From positions 434,001 to 498,000 of the forward strand of contig CAVXGU010000004.1 of assembly GCA_963761615.1 (NCBI GenBank): a stretch of DNA of 64,000 nt, read 5' to 3'. This DNA comes from CAVXGU01 sp963761615. Lineage in GTDB: Bacteria; Acidobacteriota; Vicinamibacteria; Vicinamibacterales; CAVVIG01. The position numbers were made by a program, and so were the translations under genes. A model generated the notes under the pieces. That model worked only from the letters and a program-made list of their open reading frames with translations. It was not told where the DNA came from and searched no databases. This document shows, one piece after another, positions 19,530 to 27,850 of this stretch; the first letter of the stretch is position 1; each line of letters starts with the position of its first letter.

Positions 19530-21575
19530 CTAGCCTGCGTGCGACAGCGCAAACCGTTCCGTCAGAAGCTCCGCCGCCATCCGACTGTCCTGGAACGAGA
19601 GGTGGAACGCCGGCACGGCCTGGGCGAGCGCGCCGGCGAGCCGGAGCGCGGCTTCCGGATGCTGCGCGAAGCTCAGGCAGCCTGGAAGCAGTTCGAGCGC
19701 CGCCATCGGCGCGCGGCACGGCGAAAGACGATTCGGCGCGTCGCAGCCGAACCGGGGGAAGATCACGCCGCCGCACGCCGTGGGATGCGCCGCGATGTCC
19801 GTCTGCCGCAGCGGGATCGCCTGCTTTCTCAGCCTCGCGACGTCCCCGGCGTCCAGTGCGCGGCCCGCCGGCTCGCGGATCCGAAGCGTCTTCGGAAACG
19901 GGTGCACGGCCAGCGTCGCCGGGTCGATCGGTGCGATGTCGTCGGACAGGTACGTCCACCCCAGCTCGAGCAGGCTCGCCGACATGGTGCTCTTCCCGCG
20001 GCCCCACGGACCGACCAGCACCAGTGCACGTCCCGCGCGATGCACCGCCGCCGCGTGCAGCCACACCAGGTCCGTCCGGGCGCGCATGAAGCACCGGACG
20101 ACGGCCCGGTTCAGCACGCTCATCATGTCGGAGAGCGTCGCCGCCGGGCACGTCCCGTCATCGTCTCTCACCCACCCGGCGTCGTGCTCGCGATGCGCCC
20201 GGATCGTGCCGACCAGGGGTCCGCGGCGGGCGCCGATCATCGGCCGGAACCGCTCCTCGACGGCCTCACGCACCGCGCGCGCCGGGGCGACGACCTCCAC
20301 CTGGTGGTCGCCGAAATTGATGAACAGCGAGTCCCAATCGCCGGCGGCGACGGGCGCAGGAACGCGGGCAGTCGCCGGCAGCGGATGCTCCCCGGAGAGC
20401 CCGCCTGGCGCGGGAGGCGAGAGGAATGCTTCGGGCCATTCCCGCATCCAGGCGGGATTGATCCGCTGGTTGACCCGGTTCCAGGAATACGGTCCGTCGA
20501 ACTCGTCGAGCATGACGCCCCGGGCCATCGGCACGCAGTCGCTGAGCGCGTGCCTGCCGCGCTCGAGGGGAGTCCCGTCGTCGGGCAGCTCGTTCCACAG
20601 GAACTTGAAGTCGCGGCCCGTGCCCCGGTTGCCGCGATAGCGCTGGATGAGGGCGGTGAACGTGCTCGTCATCGTGCCGACGAAGTCCTTCGCCTCGGCC
20701 GCCATCAACTGCGAGAGGAACGCGACCGCGATGCGGTCCCGGCAGGGCAGCCGGGCGAAGTCCGCGCCGTGTTCGCGGAGGATGAGATCGTCGGCGAACA
20801 CGCTGCGGGGGTAGGCCCGCCGGATCTCGTCGAAGAACGGGTCGGTCCGCTCGTCGGTGAGGACGAGGAGCACGTCTTCGCGCGAGAACTGCTGGTCCAG
20901 CGCCTCGATGGCGTGCTCCGGGCGCCGATCCCGCGTCGTCACGCCGTAGGTGTCCTTGAAGTCGCCGCGCCGCACGTGGACCGCATTGAACGCTCCGAGC
21001 GTGCGCGCCACGCGCTCGGCGAACTCGGCCAGGGCGCGCTTCGGCGTCATCCCGCGCAGGACGTCCTCGACCCTGCGGCGGGCGCGCGCGTCCAGGTAGA
21101 AGAAGTAAGAGTAGAAGCTCAGGTTGTAGAGTCTGTCCGGGCCTCCGGAGAGGCGGACGACGGGCGACGCGGCGAGCTCGTCGCCGTAGGTCAGCCAGCA
21201 CGTGCGGCCCCTGGCGAACGCTCGAAAGTCGTCGCTCGCGGTGTCGAGATCCGGAGGGTAGAAGAAGACCGCGTCCCACAAGCCGGTCGGCGAGAGCTCC
21301 ACGGCGTCGAGATCGCCGAGGCTGCAGGAGTCGGCCTCCATCCACGGGACCGGCAGATCGAACAGGTCCGTGATCCGGCTTGGGGCCCCGCCGGCGACGA
21401 GGTCGCCGTGGTCGACGAGATTGGCCGTCGGGGAGACGTTGCCCTCGAGCACCAGCACCCGGTCCATCAGGGCGGACAGGATCACGCCGATCTCGATCGA
21501 CATGATGCCGTTGCTGAGGCCGGCCCGGCCGGAGCAGTAGGTGTGGTAGGACAGGTACCGCACGGCGCTCGTCAC
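19530..21575 (-). CDS. O-fucosyltransferase-like / HprK-like kinase fusion protein
   Basis: 681 residues from the GTG at 21575, which overlaps the upstream stop as GTGA. Residues ~1-330 resemble protein O-fucosyltransferases: GRAGLSNGIMSI near the N-terminus and HVRRGDF at 200-206, then a DFVGTMTSTFTALIQRYRG acceptor-loop element. Residues ~410-680 are an HPr-kinase-like P-loop domain: LHAAAV, Walker A GPWGRGKST (522-530), SDDIAPID, PKTLRIRE. HprK-like domains of this type accompany PqqD proteins in ribosomal peptide clusters. Predicted to act on the cluster A peptide. The fusion is unusual; the sugar donor is not known. Confidence 0.72.
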   Translation of the reverse strand: MTSAVRYLSYHTYCSGRAGLSNGIMSIEIGVILSALMDRVLVLEGNVSPTANLVDHGDLVAGGAPSRITDLFDLPVPWMEADSCSLGDLDAVELSPTGLWDAVFFYPPDLDTASDDFRAFARGRTCWLTYGDELAASPVVRLSGGPDRLYNLSFYSYFFYLDARARRRVEDVLRGMTPKRALAEFAERVARTLGAFNAVHVRRGDFKDTYGVTTRDRRPEHAIEALDQQFSREDVLLVLTDERTDPFFDEIRRAYPRSVFADDLILREHGADFARLPCRDRIAVAFLSQLMAAEAKDFVGTMTSTFTALIQRYRGNRGTGRDFKFLWNELPDDGTPLERGRHALSDCVPMARGVMLDEFDGPYSWNRVNQRINPAWMREWPEAFLSPPAPGGLSGEHPLPATARVPAPVAAGDWDSLFINFGDHQVEVVAPARAVREAVEERFRPMIGARRGPLVGTIRAHREHDAGWVRDDDGTCPAATLSDMMSVLNRAVVRCFMRARTDLVWLHAAAVHRAGRALVLVGPWGRGKSTMSASLLELGWTYLSDDIAPIDPATLAVHPFPKTLRIREPAGRALDAGDVARLRKQAIPLRQTDIAAHPTACGGVIFPRFGCDAPNRLSPCRAPMAALELLPGCLSFAQHPEAALRLAGALAQAVPAFHLSFQDSRMAAELLTERFALSHAG

Positions 21576-22180
21576 CGCAGGTCGGCCGCGGTGTACCGCC
21601 AGTCGAGCGGCGCATAGTGCACGAACATGCCGGCGTAGAAGGCGCCGTCGAGCGGGTACGGACGCCCGTGTCTCAGGCGAGCGCTTTCGTAGAACACCAT
21701 GTCGCCGGGGGCCATGACGACCTCGTGCGGCCTGCCTTCCAGATCTTCGATGTAGAGCGGCCACGGCGACGAAAGATCCTGGTCGACGCAGATCGTCGAG
21801 CTGATCACGTGTGTGTCGATCCGGTCCACGTGGTTGTAGAGGTAGCTGCCCTTCAGGTAGACACGAATCCCGTAGCACGCGCTCCCGCGCAGCGCCGTGC
21901 CCGCCCATTGTTCGTGGACCGGGCGCAGCGCATCGAGGATGCCCCGATTGAACCCGGGGTCCTCGAGCAGCAGGGAAGGCGTCTCGTCCGCATCGCTCGC
22001 CTGCAGGTACTCGGTCCGTTCTTCCGGGCGCGACAGGGGCCGGGCACGGTTGAAGTGCTCGGTGATCCCGCGGCGGACGGGCTCCGGCACGCGCGCCTTC
22101 AGGAACCCCAGGCCGAACGTGGGCACGACCGCCTGCTGCTTGACGGTCAGCGACTCGAGGTGATCGGGAGCCTTACGCAT
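21572..22180 (-). CDS. 2OG-Fe(II) oxygenase, prolyl 4-hydroxylase-like (compact)
   Basis: 202 residues from ATG 22180, preceded by GGAGG. Iron ligands H117-V-D119 in YNHVDRIDTH and H171 in ARLRHGRPYPLDG; FYAGMFVHYAPLDW ends the barrel. The MVFYESARLRHGRPYPL pattern is close to small P4H-like proteins of microalgae. Expected to hydroxylate peptidyl proline using O2 and 2-oxoglutarate, which would create attachment sites for the adjacent glycosyltransferases. Overlaps the PqqD-glycosyltransferase by eight bases and the next gene by four, so translation is coupled. Confidence 0.8.
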   Translation of the reverse strand: MRKAPDHLESLTVKQQAVVPTFGLGFLKARVPEPVRRGITEHFNRARPLSRPEERTEYLQASDADETPSLLLEDPGFNRGILDALRPVHEQWAGTALRGSACYGIRVYLKGSYLYNHVDRIDTHVISSTICVDQDLSSPWPLYIEDLEGRPHEVVMAPGDMVFYESARLRHGRPYPLDGAFYAGMFVHYAPLDWRYTAADLR

Positions 22181-23426
22181 GCAGCTTCCTCCGGGCCCGC
22201 TCTGCGAGATCGAAGAGGTACCGTTCGTGATCGGTCCGCGCCTCGGCTGCACGTTGCGTCAGGTCCTGGTCGAGCAGGTCGCGGTCGAAGTACTGCTGCT
22301 TGCACCACGAGGAACCCGCAAAGGCGCCGTCGCCTCCGTCAGCGAGGTCGTGAAAGTAGTGATACCAGGTGCCCTGGCCGATTCGCTCGTCGGCGCTGTG
22401 CCCCGTGGAAAGCTCGGACGCGGACAGGACGCTGTAGTCGATGTCGTTGACGGTCATCGCGAGGGCGAACGACGCCATGTGCGCCGTCCACACCTTGGGC
22501 ACGCCGAGGATCTGGCCGAGCAGGAAGAGCACTTGCGTGAAGCGGAAACAGTCCTGAACGAACTTCGCGTTCCTGACCGTCTCGGCCGTGAGGAAGATCG
22601 TGACGGCGCCCGGCAGGAAGGGCTTCGTGCAGCCCATCGCCGCGAGCAGTTGTTGCAGGTCGACGCCGACCGTTTCGCTGCCGAACGAGAAATACCGATC
22701 CTGTTCGACGATCCAGTTCCGGGCGACGGCGTTTCCCGTGGGGAAGATCTCGCGCCGCAATTCCCCGTACAGGAAGATGTCCGTGTCCATCAGGCAGACC
22801 ATCTCACCGTCGCCGATGTGGGCAGAGACGGCCCTCAGGGCCTCGATGTTGTTCAGCGGCGCGTAGCGGTCGTCGCCGCTCGAGAAGTCCATGACCTGCC
22901 GCGTCGGATGGTCGGGGGCCGCGTAGTGCCGGACTCCGTACACGGACAGGATCTGGCGGAGCCTGTCCGACAGCGCCCGTCCGTCGTTACAGACGACCAC
23001 CGCGGCTTCCCATCCCGGGGGGAGTTTGCCGGCCAGGGACTCGAACAGGATGGCGAGCTGCCAGTGGAAGTAGACCGTGTCCTCCACTCCCATGACGAAC
23101 TTCACGCACGGAACGACGGGGAACGCTGCATCGCCGAGATCGATGAGGCCGGCCCGATCCAGTTGCGCGAGTGTGGTGCGCAGATCGACCAGCAGATCCG
23201 GTTCGGGCGCGTCGTACCGGTCCTGCAGCTCGCCGAGGATGTCCTGAACGCGTCGCGTGCCGTCGCACAGTTTCCAGATGGCCAGCGCGGACGGGTTGAG
23301 GAAGAACGCGCGGTCCGCCGATGGGGGCAGCAGCACTGCCTCGTCCAACATCGGGCAGAGCACGACACCCTCGCGGTGCTTCGGGCGCGCCTCCAGTGAA
23401 TCGAGTGCGGGCGACTGCCGGGCCAC
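22173..23426 (-). CDS. PqqD-type peptide-binding domain fused to an HPAT-like glycosyltransferase
   Basis: 417 residues. Residues ~18-98 are a PqqD-like fold (EAVLLPPSADRAFFLNPSAL, IWKLCDGTRRVQDILGEL), the RiPP recognition element that holds leader peptides. Residues ~105-380 form a glycosyltransferase with VKFVMGVEDTVYFHWQLA, which echoes the DWQ element of HPAT/SERGT enzymes, and CLMDTDIFLYG with D214-x-D216. Thus one polypeptide could bind the precursor and glycosylate it. It begins 12 bases after the reconstructed stop of the proline-rich peptide gene and overlaps the P4H-like gene downstream. Confidence 0.78.
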   Translation of the reverse strand: MARQSPALDSLEARPKHREGVVLCPMLDEAVLLPPSADRAFFLNPSALAIWKLCDGTRRVQDILGELQDRYDAPEPDLLVDLRTTLAQLDRAGLIDLGDAAFPVVPCVKFVMGVEDTVYFHWQLAILFESLAGKLPPGWEAAVVVCNDGRALSDRLRQILSVYGVRHYAAPDHPTRQVMDFSSGDDRYAPLNNIEALRAVSAHIGDGEMVCLMDTDIFLYGELRREIFPTGNAVARNWIVEQDRYFSFGSETVGVDLQQLLAAMGCTKPFLPGAVTIFLTAETVRNAKFVQDCFRFTQVLFLLGQILGVPKVWTAHMASFALAMTVNDIDYSVLSASELSTGHSADERIGQGTWYHYFHDLADGGDGAFAGSSWCKQQYFDRDLLDQDLTQRAAEARTDHERYLFDLAERARRKLHA

Positions 23427-23438
23427 CGGCCTGCGTTC

Positions 23439-23809
23439 CTACGCGGGCGGCCCGGGCGTCGGCGTCGGGAATGGCGTCGGCGCGGGCGTCGGTCTTGGGT
23501 GGGCTGCGGCAGTGGCGTGGGCTGCGGCGTCGGCCCGGGCGTGGGGATGGGCGTCGGCGCAGGCGGCGGCGGCGACGGGGGGCCAAAGCCCTGCGCGTAG
23601 AGCGTCTTCGGGAGGGCCGCGCTGGTCAGGACGACGGGCGTCACCCAGCCAATCAGCTGGCGCCTGCTCGGGTGGCTCGGCGAGTCCTCACTCCCGGACG
23701 GTTCCGAGGAGGAGGCGCCAGAACTCCGTCCTTCGAGCTCGGCAATTCGGTCGCGCAGTGCCTGCAGTTCCGACAGCAGTTCCTCGCGCGTCTTCTGGTC
23801 GTCACTCAT
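23439..23809 (-). CDS. Proline/threonine-rich precursor-like peptide with extensin-type SPPPP motif (one apparent frameshift)
   Basis: About 123 residues after restoring one base near 23497. Order: a charged coiled-coil leader (TREELLSELQALRDRIAELE), a Ser/Glu/Pro linker, an RR-Q-LIGWVTPVVLTSAAL segment like a twin-arginine or membrane-anchor signal, LYAQG, then GPPSPPPPAPTP followed by about ten PT/PA/PQ/PG dipeptides. In the unrestored frame the tail turns into RRPRRRHSRRRRPG and runs on into the next gene; in the restored frame it stays PTP-rich and stops at 23439, 12 bases before the PqqD-fused gene. First gene of the operon. Proposed substrate of the hydroxylases and glycosyltransferases; inference. 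Confidence 0.7.
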
Positions 23810-23927
23810 GGTCCCCCCCGCGATTCGACTGTCGTACCGGAGAGGCTGATTCTCTCACAGACAGAAGGGGCATGCCGCGTCGGTTTCCCGCCGTCTCCTT
23901 CCGGGAGTGCTAGGCTGACGTGTCTCG

Positions 23928-24974
23928 ATGATCTTCGTCTCCATCGCTTCGTACGCCGATCCGGAGCTCCCGAGAACCCTGCGCGGCTGTCTCGACAACG
24001 CCCGATGGCCTGCCGATCTGCGGTTCGGCGTCTGCTGGCAGGCGGATCCGGCTGTGCCGATCGCGCTCGACGCCTTCCGGGCCGATCGTCGCTTCCGCTT
24101 CGACGACCACACGATCGTGCAGAGCGAGGGCGGGACGTGGGCCCGGAGCCGGGCTCAGCGGTTATGGGAGGGCGAGGCGTTCACGCTGCAGATCGACTCG
24201 CACATGAGGTTCGAGCCGCGCTGGGACGCACGGCTGATCGCCATGCTCGAGGCGCTCCCGGCCCGGAAGCCGCTGCTGACGGTGAACTCGCCCCTCTTCT
24301 GGCATGACGATGAGGGGCGCGTGCAGCGCGACACGGCGCGCGGCGTGCCGACCACGCGCGTCAACCACTGGAGCGCCGAGGTGGGGTGGGCTCCCTGGTT
24401 CGACTTCGGGCCGCCGTACCAGAACGTGCCGGGCCGCAACCGGTTCGTTTCCGGCAACTTCGTCTTCACGCTCGGCCGTTGGAACGAGGACGTCCCGCAG
24501 GATCCCGATCACTACTACTGGGGCGAGGAGCTGAGCCTGACGGTGCGCTCGTTCACGGCGGGCTACGATCTCTGGGCGCCCTCCGGGATTGTCGTCTGGC
24601 ACATGCTGCATCGCGACGCTCCGCCCCGTCGCCACTGGGAAAAGGGCCGGCACGTCGTTGACGCCAAGAACGTCGTCGCCTTCGAGAGACTCCGCAGACT
24701 CATCTACAGCGACGAGTCCGACAGCCTCGGGCCGTACGGCCTCGGCACAGAGCGGACGCTCCACGACTACGAGGTCTACGCCGGTTTCGACTTCGCGCGC
24801 AGGCGCGCGCATCCCGACGTCTTCACGGGCCGCCCACCGGACCCGGTGACGATCCACAGCGCGGATGACTGGGCGCGCTGCTGCACCGTCGAAGACGCAT
24901 TCGCCGGCAATCCCGAGCGGACACCGCTGCCGTCGTTCGACGGAGAGATGCGATCTACTGGAAATTGCCGGTGA
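23928..24974 (+). CDS. GT60-like glycosyltransferase (Skp1 hydroxyproline GlcNAc-transferase family)
   Basis: 348 residues. IFVSIASYADPELPRTLRGCL, FGVCWQADP, EGEAFTLQIDSHMRFEPRWD with D-S-H as the metal motif, FVSGNFVFT and HYYWGEELSL match the GLCNAC family. Its founding member, Dictyostelium Gnt1, adds GlcNAc to hydroxyproline of Skp1. Divergent from the precursor operon across a 118-base gap. The last codons and the TGA stop lie in the tRNA-Lys-like repeat at 24970, so the natural C-terminus may have been altered by an insertion event. Confidence 0.78.
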   Translation: MIFVSIASYADPELPRTLRGCLDNARWPADLRFGVCWQADPAVPIALDAFRADRRFRFDDHTIVQSEGGTWARSRAQRLWEGEAFTLQIDSHMRFEPRWDARLIAMLEALPARKPLLTVNSPLFWHDDEGRVQRDTARGVPTTRVNHWSAEVGWAPWFDFGPPYQNVPGRNRFVSGNFVFTLGRWNEDVPQDPDHYYWGEELSLTVRSFTAGYDLWAPSGIVVWHMLHRDAPPRRHWEKGRHVVDAKNVVAFERLRRLIYSDESDSLGPYGLGTERTLHDYEVYAGFDFARRRAHPDVFTGRPPDPVTIHSADDWARCCTVEDAFAGNPERTPLPSFDGEMRSTGNCR

Positions 24975-25041
24975 GCCAGGTGGGAATCGAACCCACAACC
25001 CTCAGATTGAGAGATGACCCAGAGGGTCGTCCGCCCGGATC
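24970..25041 (-). repeat. tRNA-Lys(CUU) 3'-half-like repeat, copy 1
   Basis: 72 bases that match positions 46469-46540 with four mismatches, same orientation. On the minus strand the first ~44 bases resemble the 3' half of a tRNA-Lys: a degraded anticodon loop (CTCTCAA), T-arm GTGGG-TTCGATT-CCCAC and acceptor CTGGCTCACC. The 5' half of a tRNA is absent; instead a GACCC-TCT-GGGTC hairpin follows. Looks like an attachment-site remnant rather than a working tRNA. Confidence 0.6.
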
Positions 25042-25156
25042 TTCGCGCGTTGGGTAGTGGGCTCTCGTCGGCCTTGCTGTTTTCCGCGCCCCGAGGATTC
25101 GCCGATACATCGCTCGTCGACCTCGCCGATGCCGTGTTCCGATCTGAACATTCACA

Positions 25157-25978
25157 TCAGTCGGCATCGCGCGATGCGCGGCGGCCTGCACGGGCCGGGC
25201 GATGGTTGCGCTTCGCGCGCCCGCCGGCGTCTGCGCCCTTCCGCGACGGGTCCGTGTCGCGACGAGTGGCGCGAGCCGTGCTGGCAGGCTCCAACGCCGC
25301 CGGCGCGGGCGGCATCACGAGCACGTGCCGCGCCAGGTCAGGGCCGATCTGCCGCCGTGTGTCCTCCACGCGCAGTGTGATCGGCCCACCATAGGGGGCG
25401 CGCCCCGCAACCTGAACGCGGGCGCCGGGGCGGATACCCAGCCCGCCCAGATAGCGCAGCCGGCCCGGATCATCGTCCTCCACGCGCTGCACGCGCACGT
25501 CCGATCCTTCGGGGAGGTCGTCAAGCGAGACCAGTCGTCGTTCGTCCATCGAACCGTCGGCGCCCGGGATCGGCGCCCCGTGCGGGTCGGTCTCCGGCTC
25601 GCCGATGGCCGTCGCCATGCGATCCACCAACTCGTCCGACGCAGCGTGCTCCAACCGCTCGGCTTCCTGGTGCACACGGTCCCAGGGATAGTGGAGGGCC
25701 TGCGCGAGGTACGCCTCGATCACGCGGTGCCTGCGGATCGTGCGCAAGGCGGCCGCGCGCCCGGCCTCGCTGAGCCGTACACCGCGATACCGCTCGTGCG
25801 TGATGAGCCCTTGCTCGGCCAGGCGGCGGATCATGCCGCTGACCGACGCGGGAGCGATACCGAGCGCCGCGGCGATCTCGTTCGTGCCCGCGGCGCTCCC
25901 GCTGCGTTCCAGTTCGTAGATCGATTTGAGGTAGTCTTCCACCGGCGCGGTGAGCGCCGGCGCTGGACGGGGTGCCAT
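25157..25978 (-). CDS. DtxR/MntR-family metal-dependent repressor with FeoA-like C-terminal domain, copy 1
   Basis: 273 residues from the ATG that shares one base with the UspA stop (TGATG). N-terminal winged helix (EDYLKSIYELE, ALGIAPASVSGMIRRL, YRGVRLSEAG), then metal-ligand region HYPWDRVHQEAERLEHAASDE, then an SH3/FeoA-like domain (LPEGSDVRVQRV, LGGLGIRPGARV). A basic, disordered tail of about 40 residues (ATRRDTDPSRKG) is extra. Likely senses Mn(II) or Fe(II) and represses its own NRAMP-UspA-regulator operon through the operator at 27851. Confidence 0.87.
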   Translation of the reverse strand: MAPRPAPALTAPVEDYLKSIYELERSGSAAGTNEIAAALGIAPASVSGMIRRLAEQGLITHERYRGVRLSEAGRAAALRTIRRHRVIEAYLAQALHYPWDRVHQEAERLEHAASDELVDRMATAIGEPETDPHGAPIPGADGSMDERRLVSLDDLPEGSDVRVQRVEDDDPGRLRYLGGLGIRPGARVQVAGRAPYGGPITLRVEDTRRQIGPDLARHVLVMPPAPAALEPASTARATRRDTDPSRKGADAGGRAKRNHRPARAGRRASRDAD

Positions 25979-26394
25979 CACCTGGCCCGCAGCAGCAACA
26001 CCGGCACGGTGAGCCGATGTTGCACGCGCGTCGCGGTGACGCCCAGGAAGAGGTCGGCGAGGAGCCGGTGGCCGTGTGTACTCATCGCCACCAGGTCGCA
26101 CTGCTTCTCCTCCACCCACTTCACGATCTCGGTCACCGGGTCACCGTACGCCAACTCGGACTCGGCGGAAATCCCGGCGTCCTTGAATTCCTTGCAGACC
26201 GTTTCGAGATAGGCCGTGTCTTCGCGAATCTCGGGGCTGATCGCGTCGGCCCCGTAGGTGCGCGCCGCCCAGCCGTCGGCCACGTGCAACAGGACGACGT
26301 GACTGTGGGCCATCTTGGCGAGCGGAATCACGTGTTCGATGATCGCCCTGTCGGTCGCCGTCGCGTCGAGTGTCACCAAGATCTTGCTGTACAC
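25978..26394 (-). CDS. Universal stress protein (UspA family), copy 1
   Basis: 138 residues, identical to the copy at 48421. N-terminal KILVTLDATATDRAIIEHVI and C-terminal STHGHRLLADLFLGVTATRVQHRLTVPVLLL match the family, including the G-2x-G-9x-G-type nucleotide-binding region in degenerate form. Sits between the NRAMP and regulator genes; it may bind ATP and tune the transporter. Confidence 0.87.
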   Translation of the reverse strand: MYSKILVTLDATATDRAIIEHVIPLAKMAHSHVVLLHVADGWAARTYGADAISPEIREDTAYLETVCKEFKDAGISAESELAYGDPVTEIVKWVEEKQCDLVAMSTHGHRLLADLFLGVTATRVQHRLTVPVLLLRAR

Positions 26395-26412
26395 GGGGCA
26401 CTCCGGTTCGGA

Positions 26413-27822
26413 CTAGTGGCCCACAAGGACCTGCACCGCCTGCGCCACGGCCGAAGGCAGTCCATAGAAGTCGAAGGCAGTGATGAACAGCGCCGAGCCC
26501 CATCCGGCGACGAGCAGGAACCAGCCCAGTCGCCACGTACCCATCCGCTTGCGGGAACTCGCGAAGTGTAGCAGGGGAAACATCGCGAATGGAAGCTGGA
26601 GGGCCAGCACGACCTGGCTCAGCACCAGCAGATCATTGACGTTGTCCGCCCCGCGGATCGCGATGAAGATGACCGTCGGAACGATCGCGAGCGACCGGGT
26701 GATCAACCGGCGGGCGGCGGGCGAGATGCGCCAGCGCATGAACCCTTCCATGACGACCTGGCCGGCGAGCGTCCCCACAATCGTCGCACTCTGACCGCTG
26801 GCCAGCAAGGCGACGGCGAACAGCGTGCTCGCCGCCACGGTCCCGAGCAGCGGGGCCAGGGTCAGGTAGGCGGCGCGGATCCAGTCGGTGGTCGCGTTCA
26901 GCGGCACGACGCCCCCCCCGGCCACCGTGACGCTCGACTTGCCATAGAAGACAATCGCCGCGAGCACGAGGATCGCGGCGTTGACCAGGAACGCGACCGC
27001 CAGGTTCACCGCGGCGTCGATCGTGTTGAACTGGATCGCGTTCCGGATGGACGCGTCGTCTTTCTGGAAGCGCCGGCTCTGCACGAGCGCCGGGTGCAGA
27101 TAGAGTACGTGCGGCATCACGGTCGCCCCGATGATGCCGATGGCCACGTAGACCATGGCCGGCGTGCCCAGGCTGGGAGAGATGATCGCCCGCCCCATCT
27201 CGGCGAAGCTGGGCTGCGTCTGCGGGAGGACGAAGATCTCGATGAAGTAACACACGCCAATCGTGGCCACGAGCAGGAACACGACCGCCTCCACGGTCCG
27301 TATGCCGAACCGCTGCAGCGCGAGGAGCAGCAGAACATCGACGCCGGTGATGATCACCGCCCACAGCAGCGGGATGTGGAACAGCAGGTTGAGCGCCACC
27401 GCGCTCCCCAGCACTTCGGCCAGGTCGCAGGCGATGATCGCCACCTCGGCCAGGAGCCAGTTGGGGATGCGGGTCCATTTGGGGTACCAGTCGTAACAGC
27501 ACTGGGCGAGGTCGCGCCCGGTGACCACACCCACGCGGGCGGCGATCACCTGCAGAAAGATCGCCATCAGGCTGGCCAGGGCGACCACCCAGAGCAGCTG
27601 GTACTTGAACTGTGCACCCCCCTGCAGGTCGGTGCCCCAGTTGCCGGGGTCCATGTACGCGACGCTGACCAGAATGCCGGGGCCGTAGAAAGCGACGAGC
27701 TGCTTCCAGAACCCCATACGGGCATGGGGCACTTCCACGCTGCCGTGGATCCCTTCAAGCGACAGATCCTGCGCGTGGCGTCCCGCGCGCGCCGGCGCGG
27801 ACTCATTGGATGGTTCAGTCAT
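26413..27822 (-). CDS. NRAMP-family divalent metal (Mn/Fe) transporter, copy 1
   Basis: 469 residues, about eleven membrane helices. The metal-coordinating motifs are present: DPGNW in helix 1 (YMDPGNWGTDLQGG) and MPH in helix 6 (GATVMPHVLYLHPAL). Proton-coupled import of Mn(II) into the cytoplasm is expected. First gene of the operon, 28 bases downstream of the operator; UspA follows 18 bases later. Confidence 0.92.
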   Translation of the reverse strand: MTEPSNESAPARAGRHAQDLSLEGIHGSVEVPHARMGFWKQLVAFYGPGILVSVAYMDPGNWGTDLQGGAQFKYQLLWVVALASLMAIFLQVIAARVGVVTGRDLAQCCYDWYPKWTRIPNWLLAEVAIIACDLAEVLGSAVALNLLFHIPLLWAVIITGVDVLLLLALQRFGIRTVEAVVFLLVATIGVCYFIEIFVLPQTQPSFAEMGRAIISPSLGTPAMVYVAIGIIGATVMPHVLYLHPALVQSRRFQKDDASIRNAIQFNTIDAAVNLAVAFLVNAAILVLAAIVFYGKSSVTVAGGGVVPLNATTDWIRAAYLTLAPLLGTVAASTLFAVALLASGQSATIVGTLAGQVVMEGFMRWRISPAARRLITRSLAIVPTVIFIAIRGADNVNDLLVLSQVVLALQLPFAMFPLLHFASSRKRMGTWRLGWFLLVAGWGSALFITAFDFYGLPSAVAQAVQVLVGH

Positions 27823-27850
27823 GTGGCTGGTGGCGAGTATTGACTAACTA

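Noticed and set aside
23102..23438. Arg-rich continuation of the proline-rich peptide into the next gene
   Set aside because: It is the out-of-frame reading of the PqqD-fused gene; the shifted frame keeps PT repeats and stops just before that gene.
24970..25041. A functional tRNA-Lys at either tRNA-like repeat
   Set aside because: Only the 3' half is present; no D-arm or 5' acceptor strand can be formed from the flanking hairpin sequence.
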